From Elusimicrobia bacterium RIFOXYA2_FULL_39_19 (lineage in GTDB: Bacteria; Elusimicrobiota; Endomicrobiia; CG1-02-37-114; XYA2-FULL-39-19), in NCBI GenBank assembly GCA_001800285.1, contig MGVC01000081.1, forward strand, positions 52,856-116,855: 64,000 bases of DNA. Reading direction: 5' to 3'. Made by a program: the position numbers and the translations under genes. Each line of letters begins with the position of its first letter. Positions within the stretch are counted from its first letter, which is position 1. The notes beneath the pieces are model-generated. The model saw only the letters and a program-made list of their open reading frames with translations, had not been told where the DNA came from and did not search any database. Shown here piece after piece: positions 48,347-57,813 of the stretch.

Positions 48347-48418
48347 AAAGGCACGTTGGCGTGCTTCCAGACGCAGATGTCTCCAGATAATGATGTTTAA
48401 ATTAAATGGAGGAAATGT

Positions 48419-48565
48419 ATGGAAGAAAAAGGAATTTGCATGTCTTGCGGTAATGAAAAAGAATGTATGTACATTAAGCCTGATTCTGTTATTTTTGAAT
48501 GTGAAGAACGTGACGCTGAAATCAAAAAAGGCAGTAAGAAAAGAAAGAAAAACACTAAAAAGTAA
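48419..48565 (+). CDS. 48-aa cysteine-containing small protein (missing from the ORF track)
   Basis: RBS ggagg; MEEKGICMSCGNEKECMYIKPDSVIFECEERDAEIKKGSKKRKKNTKK with CxxC-x6-C-x10-C pattern, between the ANTAR gene and glnA. Confidence 0.75.
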   Translation: MEEKGICMSCGNEKECMYIKPDSVIFECEERDAEIKKGSKKRKKNTKK

Positions 48566-48589
48566 ACATAAGTAAAAAGGGGTAGAAAA

Positions 48590-50041
48590 ATGCAAAAGAA
48601 AAACAGGGCAGAATTAAAAAGGTTAAATAAGCTGATAAAAGAAAACAATGTTCAGATTGTTGACCTGAAATTTAATGACCTCCTGGGCATGTGGCAGCAT
48701 TTTTCTATCCCCGTGTCGGAATTAACCGAAATTGATGACCCGGAAAAATCCATTTGGTCGGAAGGTATAGGTTTTGACGGGTCCTCAATACGCGGGTTTC
48801 AGAAAATACAGGAATCAGACATGCTTATGCAATTGGACCCATCAACGGCAGTTTTTGACCCTATATGCAAGGTTCCTACTTTAAGCATTATCTGTAATAT
48901 TTATGACCCAATTACAAAAAAACCATATTCAAGGGACCCCAGGTTCGTTGCCAGAAAGGCAGCGGAATATTTGAAAAGTACCGGTATTGCAGACGAAAGT
49001 TTTTGGGGTCCTGAAATGGAGTTCTTTATATTCAATGATGTGCGTTTTGACCAGACAGAAAATACGGGTTACTATTTTATAGATTCAAACGAAGGAGAAT
49101 GGAACACCGGCAGGGATGAAAAACCGAATTTAGGGTACAAGCTCCGCTACAAAGAAGGAGGATTTTTGGTGCCTCCTCACGATACTCTGCAGGACTTAAG
49201 AACCGAGATGATTCAGGCGCTGATGAAAGCAGGCATAGGTATTGAACTCCATCATCATGAGGTTGCTACAGCGGGCCAGTGCGAAATAGATATGAAATTT
49301 GACAAACTGGTACCAATGGCTGATAAATGCATGATGTATAAATACATTATTAAAAATGTGGCAAAAAAACACAATATGGTGGCTACTTTTATGCCTAAAC
49401 CTTTATTTGGAGATAACGGAAGCGGCATGCATGCGCATCAATCTCTATGGAAAAAAGGAAAAAATATATTTTTTGATCCTAAGGGCTACGCACTGCTGTC
49501 ACAAACAGGCAAGTATTATATCGGCGGTCTGTTGAAGCATGCTCCCGCACTTATGGCTTTATGCGCACCAACAACAAATTCATATAAACGACTTGTTCCC
49601 GGTTACGAGGCTCCGATAAACCTTGCCTATTCAGCAAGAAACCGTTCTTCTGCCATACGTATTCCGGTTTATACAAATAATCCAAAAACAAAGAGGATTG
49701 AATTCAGACCGCCGGATTGTACCTGCAATCCTTATCTTGCTTTTGCAGCAATGCTCATGGCAGGTATCGACGGTATAAAAAACAAAATAGACCCGGGGCA
49801 ACCACTGGAAAAAAATACTTATGAGCTTGCAGGAGAGGAAGCGGCAAAAGTGCCTGTGGTTCCATCTTCCCTAGAAGAATCCATAAGAGCACTAGAAAAT
49901 GATAATAAATTTCTTTTTGAAGGCGGTGTGTTTACGCCTGATGTTATAAATGTGTGGGTTAATTATAAGAGAGACAAAGAAATAGGCGAAATACGCCTAA
50001 GGCCGAATCCTTATGAATTTATTTTATACTTTGATATGTAA
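48590..50041 (+). CDS. glnA: Type I glutamine synthetase
   Basis: [65 protein letters not shown]. Confidence 0.97.
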   Translation: MQKKNRAELKRLNKLIKENNVQIVDLKFNDLLGMWQHFSIPVSELTEIDDPEKSIWSEGIGFDGSSIRGFQKIQESDMLMQLDPSTAVFDPICKVPTLSIICNIYDPITKKPYSRDPRFVARKAAEYLKSTGIADESFWGPEMEFFIFNDVRFDQTENTGYYFIDSNEGEWNTGRDEKPNLGYKLRYKEGGFLVPPHDTLQDLRTEMIQALMKAGIGIELHHHEVATAGQCEIDMKFDKLVPMADKCMMYKYIIKNVAKKHNMVATFMPKPLFGDNGSGMHAHQSLWKKGKNIFFDPKGYALLSQTGKYYIGGLLKHAPALMALCAPTTNSYKRLVPGYEAPINLAYSARNRSSAIRIPVYTNNPKTKRIEFRPPDCTCNPYLAFAAMLMAGIDGIKNKIDPGQPLEKNTYELAGEEAAKVPVVPSSLEESIRALENDNKFLFEGGVFTPDVINVWVNYKRDKEIGEIRLRPNPYEFILYFDM

Positions 50042-50053
50042 CGGAGAATTAAA

Positions 50054-51133
50054 ATGCAATTAATGGCAGACAGGGATTACAAAATTTCATCGGCGTGCGG
50101 AGTGCTAGGCATAATGAATGAAAACGGCAGGCGTTTTTCCGGTGAAAACATTATGAAAGGCATTGCCCTCATGAGAGAACGGTCCAACGGGCTTGGCGGC
50201 GGTTTTGCAGCTCACGGCATTTACCCGGATTACAAGGATTATTATGCGTTTCATATGCTCTTTGAAACTGAAATTGCAAAAAACATAACGGAAGAATATT
50301 TTAAATTGCATTACAAATTCATTAAAAGCGAACCTATTCCTACACGGCAGATTCCGGAAATAAAAAACAGCCCGTTAATCTGGCGTTATTTCTTAGAGCC
50401 GAAAAATATAGGTGTATTTGAAACAGAAAGTGATTTTGTTGTCAGCACGGTTATGCATATAAACCAGAATATCAAAGATGCTTTTGTAGCGTCTTCCGGA
50501 AAAAACATGGGCGTATTCAAAGGAGTGGGTTATCCTGAAGATATAGGCAGGTTTTTCAGGCTTGAAGAGTACGGCGCCTACATTTGGACCGCGCACGGCA
50601 GGTTTCCTACAAATACGGTGGCGTGGTGGGGCGGTGCGCACCCATTTGGACTTTTAGACTGGACAGTAGTGCATAACGGGGAAATATCATCTTACGGGAT
50701 AAATAAAAGATACCTGGAAAATTACGGTTACAAATGCAGTTTCTTTACAGATACTGAAGTTATCACATATTTATTTGACCTATTAATAAGGAAGCATGAG
50801 CTTCCTATAGAAATGGCAGCCAAAGTGGTAGCGGCTACTTTCTGGAGCGAAATAGACAGGCTTCCGGAAAAACAGAAAGAACTTCATGAGACTTTAAGAA
50901 TAATTTACAGCAGTGCTTTATTAAACGGGCCGTTTGCTGTAATACTGGCAAACAACAATATGATGGTAGGCATAAATGACCGCATAAAATTAAGGCCTCT
51001 TGTAGCTGCCAGGAAAGATGATTTTGTTTTTGTTTCATCCGAAGAATCCGCCATTCGTGAAACGGAACCGGTGCTTGATGAGGTGTGGACGCCAAAAGGC
51101 GGAGAACCGGTAATTGGAAGACTGAAAATATAA
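50054..51133 (+). CDS. Class II glutamine amidotransferase (glutamate synthase domain 1)
   Basis: [73 protein letters not shown]. Confidence 0.9.
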   Translation: MQLMADRDYKISSACGVLGIMNENGRRFSGENIMKGIALMRERSNGLGGGFAAHGIYPDYKDYYAFHMLFETEIAKNITEEYFKLHYKFIKSEPIPTRQIPEIKNSPLIWRYFLEPKNIGVFETESDFVVSTVMHINQNIKDAFVASSGKNMGVFKGVGYPEDIGRFFRLEEYGAYIWTAHGRFPTNTVAWWGGAHPFGLLDWTVVHNGEISSYGINKRYLENYGYKCSFFTDTEVITYLFDLLIRKHELPIEMAAKVVAATFWSEIDRLPEKQKELHETLRIIYSSALLNGPFAVILANNNMMVGINDRIKLRPLVAARKDDFVFVSSEESAIRETEPVLDEVWTPKGGEPVIGRLKI

Positions 51134-51137
51134 AAAA

Positions 51138-51212
51138 GTGATTAAGTGATTATGTGAATAGGTGATTAGTAAAATCTTTTACTAACGACGTAACCACTAA
51201 CCACATATACAC
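51138..51212. repeat. GTGATTA/TAACCAC interspersed inverted repeat, copy 1
   Basis: gtgattaagtgattatgtgaataggtgattag...ctaacgacgtaaccactaaccacatatacac. Confidence 0.7.
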
Positions 51213-51231
51213 AAGATTATGAGGGAATAAA

Positions 51232-52773
51232 ATGGTTAAAAGAACAGCTCCTACGGAATTTATAGTTGAACGTGATGAAGATAAATGCATTCAGTGCCAG
51301 GTCTGCTGCAGAATGTGTTCCAACGATGCACATGTCTTTGAAGAAGATTTAAACGAAGTAATAACGGAACATAAAAAATGCGTAGGCTGTCACTTCTGTG
51401 AAACTTTATGCCCAACGGGTGCGCTGGAAGTAAAAAGAAGTACTTCTGAAACCAGAGCTAACGCCAACTGGACCAAAAAAGCGCTGACGGATATTACCAA
51501 ACAAGCAGAAACAGGCGGCATACTGCTTACCGGTATGGGTTGTGACAGGCCGTATCCTATTTACTGGGACCACATGCTGATAAACGCCTCCCAGGTTACC
51601 AACCCTTCCATTGACCCTCTGCGCGAGCCTATGGAATTAAAAACGTATATCGGCAAAAAACCGGACCGCATAGAAATAGTAACTCATTTGGAAAACGGCA
51701 AAATTGACCCGTCAAAAGTTGAACTGAAAACCAAACTTTCCACAATGCTTAAAATAGAAACACCCATTATGTTTTCAGCTATGTCTTACGGGTCCATAAG
51801 TTATAATGCCTGCACTTCGCTTGCCCGGGCGGCCCAGCAGTCAGGCACTCTGTATAATACCGGCGAAGGCGGCCTTCATAAGGATTTGTATAAATATGCG
51901 GGAAACACCATCGTACAGGTAGCTTCCGGAAGATTCGGCGTGCATAAACAATATCTGGAAGCAGGCGTAGCCATAGAAATTAAAATAGGCCAGGGCGCAA
52001 AACCCGGCATTGGCGGGCATTTACCCGGAGAAAAAGTATCTGAGGATGTGTCCCAGACAAGAATGATACCAGTTGGTAGTGATGCTATTTCTCCGGCCCC
52101 GCACCATGACATTTATTCCATTGAAGATTTAAGGCAGTTAATCTATGCCTTAAAAGAAGCCACCAGATATAAAAAACCAATCGGCGTAAAAATATCCGCG
52201 GTGCATAACGTAGCGCCTATAGCCAGCGGTGTAGTAAGAGCCGGCGCAGATTATGTGGTAATAGACGGTTTGCGCGGAGGCACGGGCGCTGCTCCTACGG
52301 TTATCAGAGACAATGTAGGTATTCCTATAGAACTGGCACTGGCGGTGGTTGATGCAAGGCTTAGGGAAGAGGGTGTAAGAAACCACGCGTCTATTATTGC
52401 CGCAGGCGGATTCAGAAATTCAGGAGATGTTTTGAAAGCTATTGCCCTCGGTGCAGATGCGGTTTATATAGGCACGTCAGCGCTTATTGCCATGGGCTGT
52501 CATGTATGCCAGAAATGTTACACCGGAAAATGTAACTGGGGTATTGCCACGCAGGACCCGTATTTAACTAAAAGATTAAATCCGGAAATCGGTGCTCAGA
52601 GATTATCAAACTTAATCCGGGCCTGGTCCCGCGAGATAAAAGAAATGCTCGGCGGTATGGGTATTAACTCTATAGATAGTTTAAGGGGCAACAGGGAACA
52701 ATTAAGGGCCATTGGCCTTTCAGATACAGACATGAAACTGCTGGGGTTAAAACCGGCAGGCGAAGCGTGGTAA
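51232..52773 (+). CDS. FMN-binding glutamate synthase catalytic subunit with N-terminal 2x[4Fe-4S] (archaeal type)
   Basis: CIQCQVCCRMCSNDAH...CVGCHFCETLCPTGAL; GRFGVHKQYLEAGVAIEIKIGQGAKPGIGGHLPGEKV; GADYVVIDGLRGGTGAAP. Confidence 0.92.
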   Translation: MVKRTAPTEFIVERDEDKCIQCQVCCRMCSNDAHVFEEDLNEVITEHKKCVGCHFCETLCPTGALEVKRSTSETRANANWTKKALTDITKQAETGGILLTGMGCDRPYPIYWDHMLINASQVTNPSIDPLREPMELKTYIGKKPDRIEIVTHLENGKIDPSKVELKTKLSTMLKIETPIMFSAMSYGSISYNACTSLARAAQQSGTLYNTGEGGLHKDLYKYAGNTIVQVASGRFGVHKQYLEAGVAIEIKIGQGAKPGIGGHLPGEKVSEDVSQTRMIPVGSDAISPAPHHDIYSIEDLRQLIYALKEATRYKKPIGVKISAVHNVAPIASGVVRAGADYVVIDGLRGGTGAAPTVIRDNVGIPIELALAVVDARLREEGVRNHASIIAAGGFRNSGDVLKAIALGADAVYIGTSALIAMGCHVCQKCYTGKCNWGIATQDPYLTKRLNPEIGAQRLSNLIRAWSREIKEMLGGMGINSIDSLRGNREQLRAIGLSDTDMKLLGLKPAGEAW

Positions 52774-52793
52774 TTCTGACTGAAGTAAAAAAA

Positions 52794-52915
52794 GGTGATT
52801 ATGTGATTAGTTGTTAGTGATTACGCATAGCATCATTGCAATATCCAATAAAGGGAAAAATAAGGATCAGTAAGTCTTTTACTAAACACTTAACCACGTA
52901 ACCACTAAGCACTTA
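52794..52915. repeat. GTGATTA/TAACCAC interspersed inverted repeat, copy 2
   Basis: ggtgattatgtgattagttgttagtgattacg...cttttactaaacacttaaccacgtaaccactaagcact. Confidence 0.7.
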
Positions 52916-52934
52916 TAAGGAGTAAACAAAAACC

Positions 52935-53372
52935 ATGAAAAAAATAGTGATAAGAGAGGAATATTGTATCGGGTGCAGATTATGCGAAATACACTGCCTG
53001 GTCCAGCATTCCAAATCAAAAGAAATCATTAAAGCTTATAAGGGCGAGTATCCCAAGCCTATGTCTAGGGTGAGGGTAGAACAACTGCATCATCTTTCCT
53101 TTGCCATGCAGTGCCGGCATTGTGAAGATGCGCCCTGCCTGGAAGCCTGCTTGTCAGGCGCCATGCACCGGGATAAAAAAACAGGCGCTGTGCTGTGTGA
53201 TGAAGATAAATGTGTTGGCTGCTGGATGTGCATAATGGTCTGCCCGTTCGGCGTAATAGAAAGAAATACTGAAGGCAAAAAAATCGCTTCCAAATGCGAT
53301 TTGTGCACGGGACAGGAAAAGCCTGTGTGCGTAAAAAACTGTCCAAATGAGGCTATAGTTTATGAAGAATAA
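52935..53372 (+). CDS. 4Fe-4S ferredoxin-type electron transfer subunit
   Basis: CIGCRLCEIHCLVQH, CRHCEDAPCLEACLSGAM, CVGCWMCIMVCPFGVI, KCDLCTGQEKPVCVKNCP. Confidence 0.88.
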   Translation: MKKIVIREEYCIGCRLCEIHCLVQHSKSKEIIKAYKGEYPKPMSRVRVEQLHHLSFAMQCRHCEDAPCLEACLSGAMHRDKKTGAVLCDEDKCVGCWMCIMVCPFGVIERNTEGKKIASKCDLCTGQEKPVCVKNCPNEAIVYEE

Positions 53373-54663
53373 TTCCAAGTATTTAATTATCGGCAACTCA
53401 GTGGCTGCGGTAGCGTGCGTTGAATCCATAAGAAGAACAGATGCCGAGGGTTCTATTACTCTGGTTTCTGATGAAACTTATCATACTTATTCACGCCCGC
53501 TTATTTCCTATCTTTTAGGCGGGAAAATAGGCCCGGAAAGAATGTTTTATCGTGACAATAATTTTTACACGGAAAACAATGTGAATGCTATCCTTGGAAA
53601 AAAAGCGGTAAAAATTGATGCAGATAAAAAAACTGTTGTGCTTAATGACGGTTCAGAACTGGGTTATGAAAAACTAATGATTTCTACCGGCGGTACTCCG
53701 ATAGTGCCTGACATGCCTGGAGTAAAAAGTTCAGGAGTATTTACTTTCACTACCTGGGATGACACTAACAATATTAAGGAATATATAGAAAAAAATAAGG
53801 TAAAAAAAGCAGTGGTTATCGGAGGCGGGCTGATAGGGCTGAAAGCCACGGAAGCCCTGCTGGCGCTGGATATAAAAGTAACCATACTGGAGCTCGCTGA
53901 CAGGATATTAGCTGCCACGTTTGATAAAAAGGCGTCTGCTATTATTGGGTCAGAACTGGAGAAAGTGGGTTGTGCCGTAATAACCAATAATACTGTCACC
54001 AAAATCAATGCGGCTAAAACGGGTGCAAAAAACATCAAAGAAGTAGTGCTGAAAAACAAAAAGAAGATTCCTGCAGAAATCCTGATTGTAGCTATAGGCG
54101 TAAGGCCGAATATTGAGTTTTTAAAGAGTTCGGGCATAAAAACAAACAGGGGCATTGTGGTAGATGATAAAATGCAGTCTTCCCTTAAAGACGTTTATGC
54201 CGCAGGAGACTGCTGTGAAGCGAAAGAATTTTTAAGCGGTTTGCCGCAGGTAATAGCCATTTGGCCTAGTGCTGCGCGCCAGGGCAGGATAGCAGGAAAC
54301 AATATGGCGGGCGGTACGGAAAAATATACGGGTAATCTGGCAAAAAATTCTGTAGAACTTTGCGGGGTACCTACCATTTCAGTAGGTTTGACTGATACTA
54401 CAAAAGAAAAAGCGCTTGAAGTAATAGAAGTTTATGAACCGGAAAATCTGATTTACAGGAAAGTGGTAATTAGAAATAATAAGATTGTAGGCATAGTTTT
54501 TGTAGGCAATATTACACGTGCCGGTATTTATACCGGGTTGATAAAAGACGGTGTGGATATTTCAAGTTTCAGGAGTCATATTTTAAAAGAAGATTTTGGG
54601 CTGATTTCACTGCCTAAAGAATACAGGAAACACCTGGTTTCAGGGGCGGGCATAGAGGTATAG
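53362..54663 (+). CDS. FAD/NAD(P)-dependent oxidoreductase associated with split glutamate synthase
   Basis: YLIIGNSVAAVACVESIRR, VVIGGGLIGLKATEALLALDIKVTILE, DVYAAGDCCEAKEF. Confidence 0.9.
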   Translation: MKNNSKYLIIGNSVAAVACVESIRRTDAEGSITLVSDETYHTYSRPLISYLLGGKIGPERMFYRDNNFYTENNVNAILGKKAVKIDADKKTVVLNDGSELGYEKLMISTGGTPIVPDMPGVKSSGVFTFTTWDDTNNIKEYIEKNKVKKAVVIGGGLIGLKATEALLALDIKVTILELADRILAATFDKKASAIIGSELEKVGCAVITNNTVTKINAAKTGAKNIKEVVLKNKKKIPAEILIVAIGVRPNIEFLKSSGIKTNRGIVVDDKMQSSLKDVYAAGDCCEAKEFLSGLPQVIAIWPSAARQGRIAGNNMAGGTEKYTGNLAKNSVELCGVPTISVGLTDTTKEKALEVIEVYEPENLIYRKVVIRNNKIVGIVFVGNITRAGIYTGLIKDGVDISSFRSHILKEDFGLISLPKEYRKHLVSGAGIEV

Positions 54664-54668
54664 GTTTG

Positions 54669-54812
54669 TTGAAAATGTTTTTTAAAAAATGCGGGCAAGT
54701 AGTGCTTGAAAACATTTTTTCCAAAAAACGCTCGCTTTGATTGCTCGCTCTACTGGCGGCTCCGTGTTTTGCAAAGGTCGCCGCCAGAGGTTTTTTTCAA
54801 AAATGTTTTCAA
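54669..54812. repeat. Large intergenic stem-loop element
   Basis: 14-bp perfect arms TTGAAAACATTTTT (54706-54719)/AAAAATGTTTTCAA (54799-54812); inner CTGGCGGC (54753-54760)/GCCGCCAG (54780-54787); further GAAAATGTTTT copy at the left. Confidence 0.65.
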
Positions 54813-54923
54813 TCATTGATTACATGAAATAAGCATTCTTTAAGAACATTTTTTTATTTGTGTGGGTGGGTTAATGTAGCGGCCGCATTACAATGCGGCA
54901 AATAAATAGAATCAACTGCTGTA

Positions 54924-55685
54924 ATGGAATATTTAGGGGGAAGCGTGTTAAGGATAGATGCTAAGGGAATTCACTACAAAGAGTTAAACGAAAAAATAAA
55001 TGAAGTGGTATTAAGCGGCGCAAAGGATATTGTGCTGGATAATATTAACGGCCAGCGCTATATTGGCGACAATTTAAGCGGCAGTGACGTAAAGATTACT
55101 ATAAACGGCGTGCCGGGTAATGATTTGGCGGCATTTATGGACGGCCCTACTATTGTGGTAAATGCCAACGCTCAGGATGCTTTATGCAATACCATGAATT
55201 CCGGCAAGGTTGTTATTCATGGCAGCGTAGGTGACATAGCGGGCTACGCCATGCGCGGAGGAAAGCTGTTTATAAAAAACAATGTAGGTTACCGCTCAGG
55301 CATACATATGAAATCCTATAAAGATTTATTCCCGGTAATTATAGTAGGCGGTACTACGGGTGATTTTTTTGGCGAATATATGGCCGGCGGTATGGGTATA
55401 GTGCTGGGCCTTAATTCTGACCTTAAAAAAAGCGTGGTAGGAAACTATATCGGCACCGGCATGCATGGCGGAGTGATATATCTTAGAGGCAATGTGGAAG
55501 ATTACCAGTTGGGCAAAGAAATAAAAAAGTTTGATTTAGATGATAATGACAGGGCTGCGCTTAAAAAACACTTAAGTGAATTTGCAGCAGACCTGAACCT
55601 GGATTTAAAAGACATTTATAATGATAAATTTGTAAAACTGATTCCCTATACGCATAGGCCGTACGGGAAACTGTATGCTTATTAA
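54924..55685 (+). CDS. GXGXG-motif glutamate synthase C-terminal domain subunit
   Basis: NDLAAFMDGPTIVVNANAQDALCNTMNSGKVVIHGSVGDIAGYAMRGGKLFIKNNVGYRSGIHMK...GGTTGDFFGEYMAGG. Confidence 0.9.
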   Translation: MEYLGGSVLRIDAKGIHYKELNEKINEVVLSGAKDIVLDNINGQRYIGDNLSGSDVKITINGVPGNDLAAFMDGPTIVVNANAQDALCNTMNSGKVVIHGSVGDIAGYAMRGGKLFIKNNVGYRSGIHMKSYKDLFPVIIVGGTTGDFFGEYMAGGMGIVLGLNSDLKKSVVGNYIGTGMHGGVIYLRGNVEDYQLGKEIKKFDLDDNDRAALKKHLSEFAADLNLDLKDIYNDKFVKLIPYTHRPYGKLYAY

Positions 55686-55705
55686 AAAAACAGGAATGAA
55701 AAAAT

Positions 55706-55822
55706 GGTGATTATGTGATTAGTCGTTAGTGATTACGTTTAGTATCCTTGTAATATCAAATAAAATAAAAAACAAGGATTAGTGCTTCACTAAGCACGTA
55801 ACCACTTAACCACATAAACACT
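55706..55822. repeat. GTGATTA/TAACCAC interspersed inverted repeat, copy 3
   Basis: ggtgattatgtgattagtcgttagtgattacg...cttcactaagcacgtaaccacttaaccacataaacac. Confidence 0.7.
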
Positions 55823-55933
55823 TCAAGGGTGGTTAGTGCATACCCGCTGTTAACAAACATGGTATAACCACGAAATAACGCGGATTACTTATAAAAATGC
55901 AATGAATGCTGCCGTTTAAGTAACCAGTTATCA

Positions 55934-56011
55934 GGAACAATAGTGTTCCAGCAAGTAGAATGAACTACCGTTTCAGTAAGCTTCGGTATACTTGTCGGAA
56001 CACTTTTTTAT
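55934..56011 (+). promoter_or_regulatory. amt leader attenuator: small hairpin overlapping a long intrinsic terminator
   Basis: Hairpin GGAAC-AATAGT-GTTCC (55934-55949). Terminator AGTGTTCCAGCAAGTA (55942-55957)/TACTTGTCGGAACACT (55989-56004), 15 of 16 pairs, then TTTTTT. The arms are mutually exclusive. Confidence 0.7.
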
Positions 56012-56044
56012 TTATAGGGCAAAAAGATTATACGGAGGAGTAAT

Positions 56045-57358
56045 ATGAAACTTTTAGTTAGATTGAGTTTGTTGTCAACGGCTTTAATAAGTGCCTGCCC
56101 GCTTTTTGCGCAAACCGCAGAAGCCCTGCCGGCTGTTAATTCAGGTGACACGGCCTGGGTGTTAATTTCCACCGCGCTTGTAATGCTTATGACTTTGCCG
56201 GGGCTTGCCCTGTTTTACGGCGGGTTGGTAAGAAAGAAGAATGTGTTAAGTATTCTGATGCAATGCGCCATAATGCTTTGTGTAATAAGCCTGCAATGGG
56301 TTTTGTTCGGTTACAGTTTATCATTCGGCCCGGAAAAAGGTTTTTGGGGCGGGCTTGAATGGTTTGCACTTAAAGGTGTGGGGCTGGAACCGTACCCGGC
56401 TTATGCCGCCACAATTCCGCATCAGCTGTTTATGATATTTCAGGCAATGTTTGCGGTGATAACTCCCGCACTTATCATTGGCGCGTTTGCAGAAAGAATG
56501 AAGTTTTCTGCTTTCTTGTTGTTCGGTGTGCTATGGTCCACTTTTGTTTATGCTCCTATTGCTCACTGGGTGTGGGGTATAGACGGCTGGTTAAGAAATC
56601 TGGGCGCGCTGGATTTTGCGGGAGGCACGGTAGTTCATATAAATGCCGGTATTGCCGCTATTGTAACGGCTATTGTTATAGGCAAAAGAAAAGGCCTTGA
56701 TTCACCAATCCGGCCGCACAATCTGCCGTTTACTGTAATGGGTGCCGGGTTATTGTGGTTTGGCTGGTTCGGGTTTAATGCAGGCAGTGCGCTGGCGGCA
56801 AACGGTATTGCGGTAAATGCTTTTGTAGTTACCAACACAGCAGCGGCGGCTGCGGGGCTTACGTGGGCCTTGCTTGAATGGCTGCGTAACGGCAAATCCA
56901 CAACTCTTGGTGTTGCCACGGGTGCCGTAGCCGGATTAGTTGCTATTACTCCTGCGGCAGGGTTTGTAAGTATAATTCCTGCCATGATAATCGGTATGGG
57001 GGTAAGCATATTGTGCTTTGTTATGGTTGATTTTGTTAAACCAAAGCTGGGCTATGATGATTCACTGGATGCTTTTGGCGTGCACGGGATAGGCGGTATA
57101 TGGGGCGCTTTAGCTACGGGATTATTTGCATCTAAAGCTGTCAATTCTGCCGGAGCAGACGGCCTGTTTTTTGGAAATCCGGGGTTGTTTTTAATTCAGC
57201 TTAAAACGGTTTTAGTAACCATCGGTTACAGTTTTATAATGACTTTGATAATCTATAAACTGGTTGATATGTTAATAGGTGTAAGGGCAAAAGATAAAGA
57301 AGAAGCTATTGGACTGGATTTGACTGAGCACAACGAAGGCGCGTATACAGTACTTTAA
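56045..57358 (+). CDS. amt: Ammonium transporter
   Basis: Signal peptide; GDTAWVLISTALVMLMTLPGLALFYGGLVRKKN, FAGGTVVHINAGIAA, DDSLDAFGVHGIGGIWGALATGLF. Confidence 0.97.
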   Translation: MKLLVRLSLLSTALISACPLFAQTAEALPAVNSGDTAWVLISTALVMLMTLPGLALFYGGLVRKKNVLSILMQCAIMLCVISLQWVLFGYSLSFGPEKGFWGGLEWFALKGVGLEPYPAYAATIPHQLFMIFQAMFAVITPALIIGAFAERMKFSAFLLFGVLWSTFVYAPIAHWVWGIDGWLRNLGALDFAGGTVVHINAGIAAIVTAIVIGKRKGLDSPIRPHNLPFTVMGAGLLWFGWFGFNAGSALAANGIAVNAFVVTNTAAAAAGLTWALLEWLRNGKSTTLGVATGAVAGLVAITPAAGFVSIIPAMIIGMGVSILCFVMVDFVKPKLGYDDSLDAFGVHGIGGIWGALATGLFASKAVNSAGADGLFFGNPGLFLIQLKTVLVTIGYSFIMTLIIYKLVDMLIGVRAKDKEEAIGLDLTEHNEGAYTVL

Positions 57359-57361
57359 TAA

Positions 57362-57438
57362 TTAAGTGATTACGTGGATAGGTGGCTACGTGATTAGTTA
57401 TTAACTAAACACATAATCACATAAGCACTTAACCACTG
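57362..57438. repeat. GTGATTA/TAACCAC interspersed inverted repeat, copy 4
   Basis: ttaagtgattacgtggataggtggctacgtgattag...ctaaacacataatcacataagcacttaaccactg. Confidence 0.7.
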
Positions 57439-57471
57439 TATTTTAGGCTACTAAAACAGGAGGGATTAATA

Positions 57472-57813
57472 ATGAAACTGATAATAGCGATTATTCAGCC
57501 GTACAAACTGGAGGATGTAAAAACAGAACTCTACAAAAGAGAAGTAAACCTCATGACTGTTACAGAGGTGCTGGGTCACGGCCGGCAAAAAGGGGTGACG
57601 GAAATTTACCGCAGTACAAAAGAAACAGGTAATTTTTTAAGGAAAATACGCCTGGAGATAGCCGTAAATGATGAATTTGTAGAGCCCACCATTGAAGCTA
57701 TTATCACCGGGGCAAAAACCGGGGAAACAGGTGACGGCAAAATCTTTGTTTTGGATATGCCCGAATGTGTGCGTATCCGCACCGGTGAACGCGGCGGTGT
57801 AGCCATTGGGTAA
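57472..57813 (+). CDS. glnB: P-II family nitrogen regulatory protein
   Basis: [63 protein letters not shown]. Confidence 0.96.
   Translation: MKLIIAIIQPYKLEDVKTELYKREVNLMTVTEVLGHGRQKGVTEIYRSTKETGNFLRKIRLEIAVNDEFVEPTIEAIITGAKTGETGDGKIFVLDMPECVRIRTGERGGVAIG

Noticed and set aside
55884-55933. A P1-type A1/G4 hexaloop hairpin upstream of the amt terminator
   Set aside because: I looked for it and found no stem of at least 4 bp with an AxxGxx loop, so no dual-hairpin ANTAR site is claimed for amt.
51138-57438. GTGATTA-type intergenic repeats as a CRISPR array
   Set aside because: Repeat units are too short and irregular, lie in separate intergenic gaps, and there are no unique spacers or cas genes.
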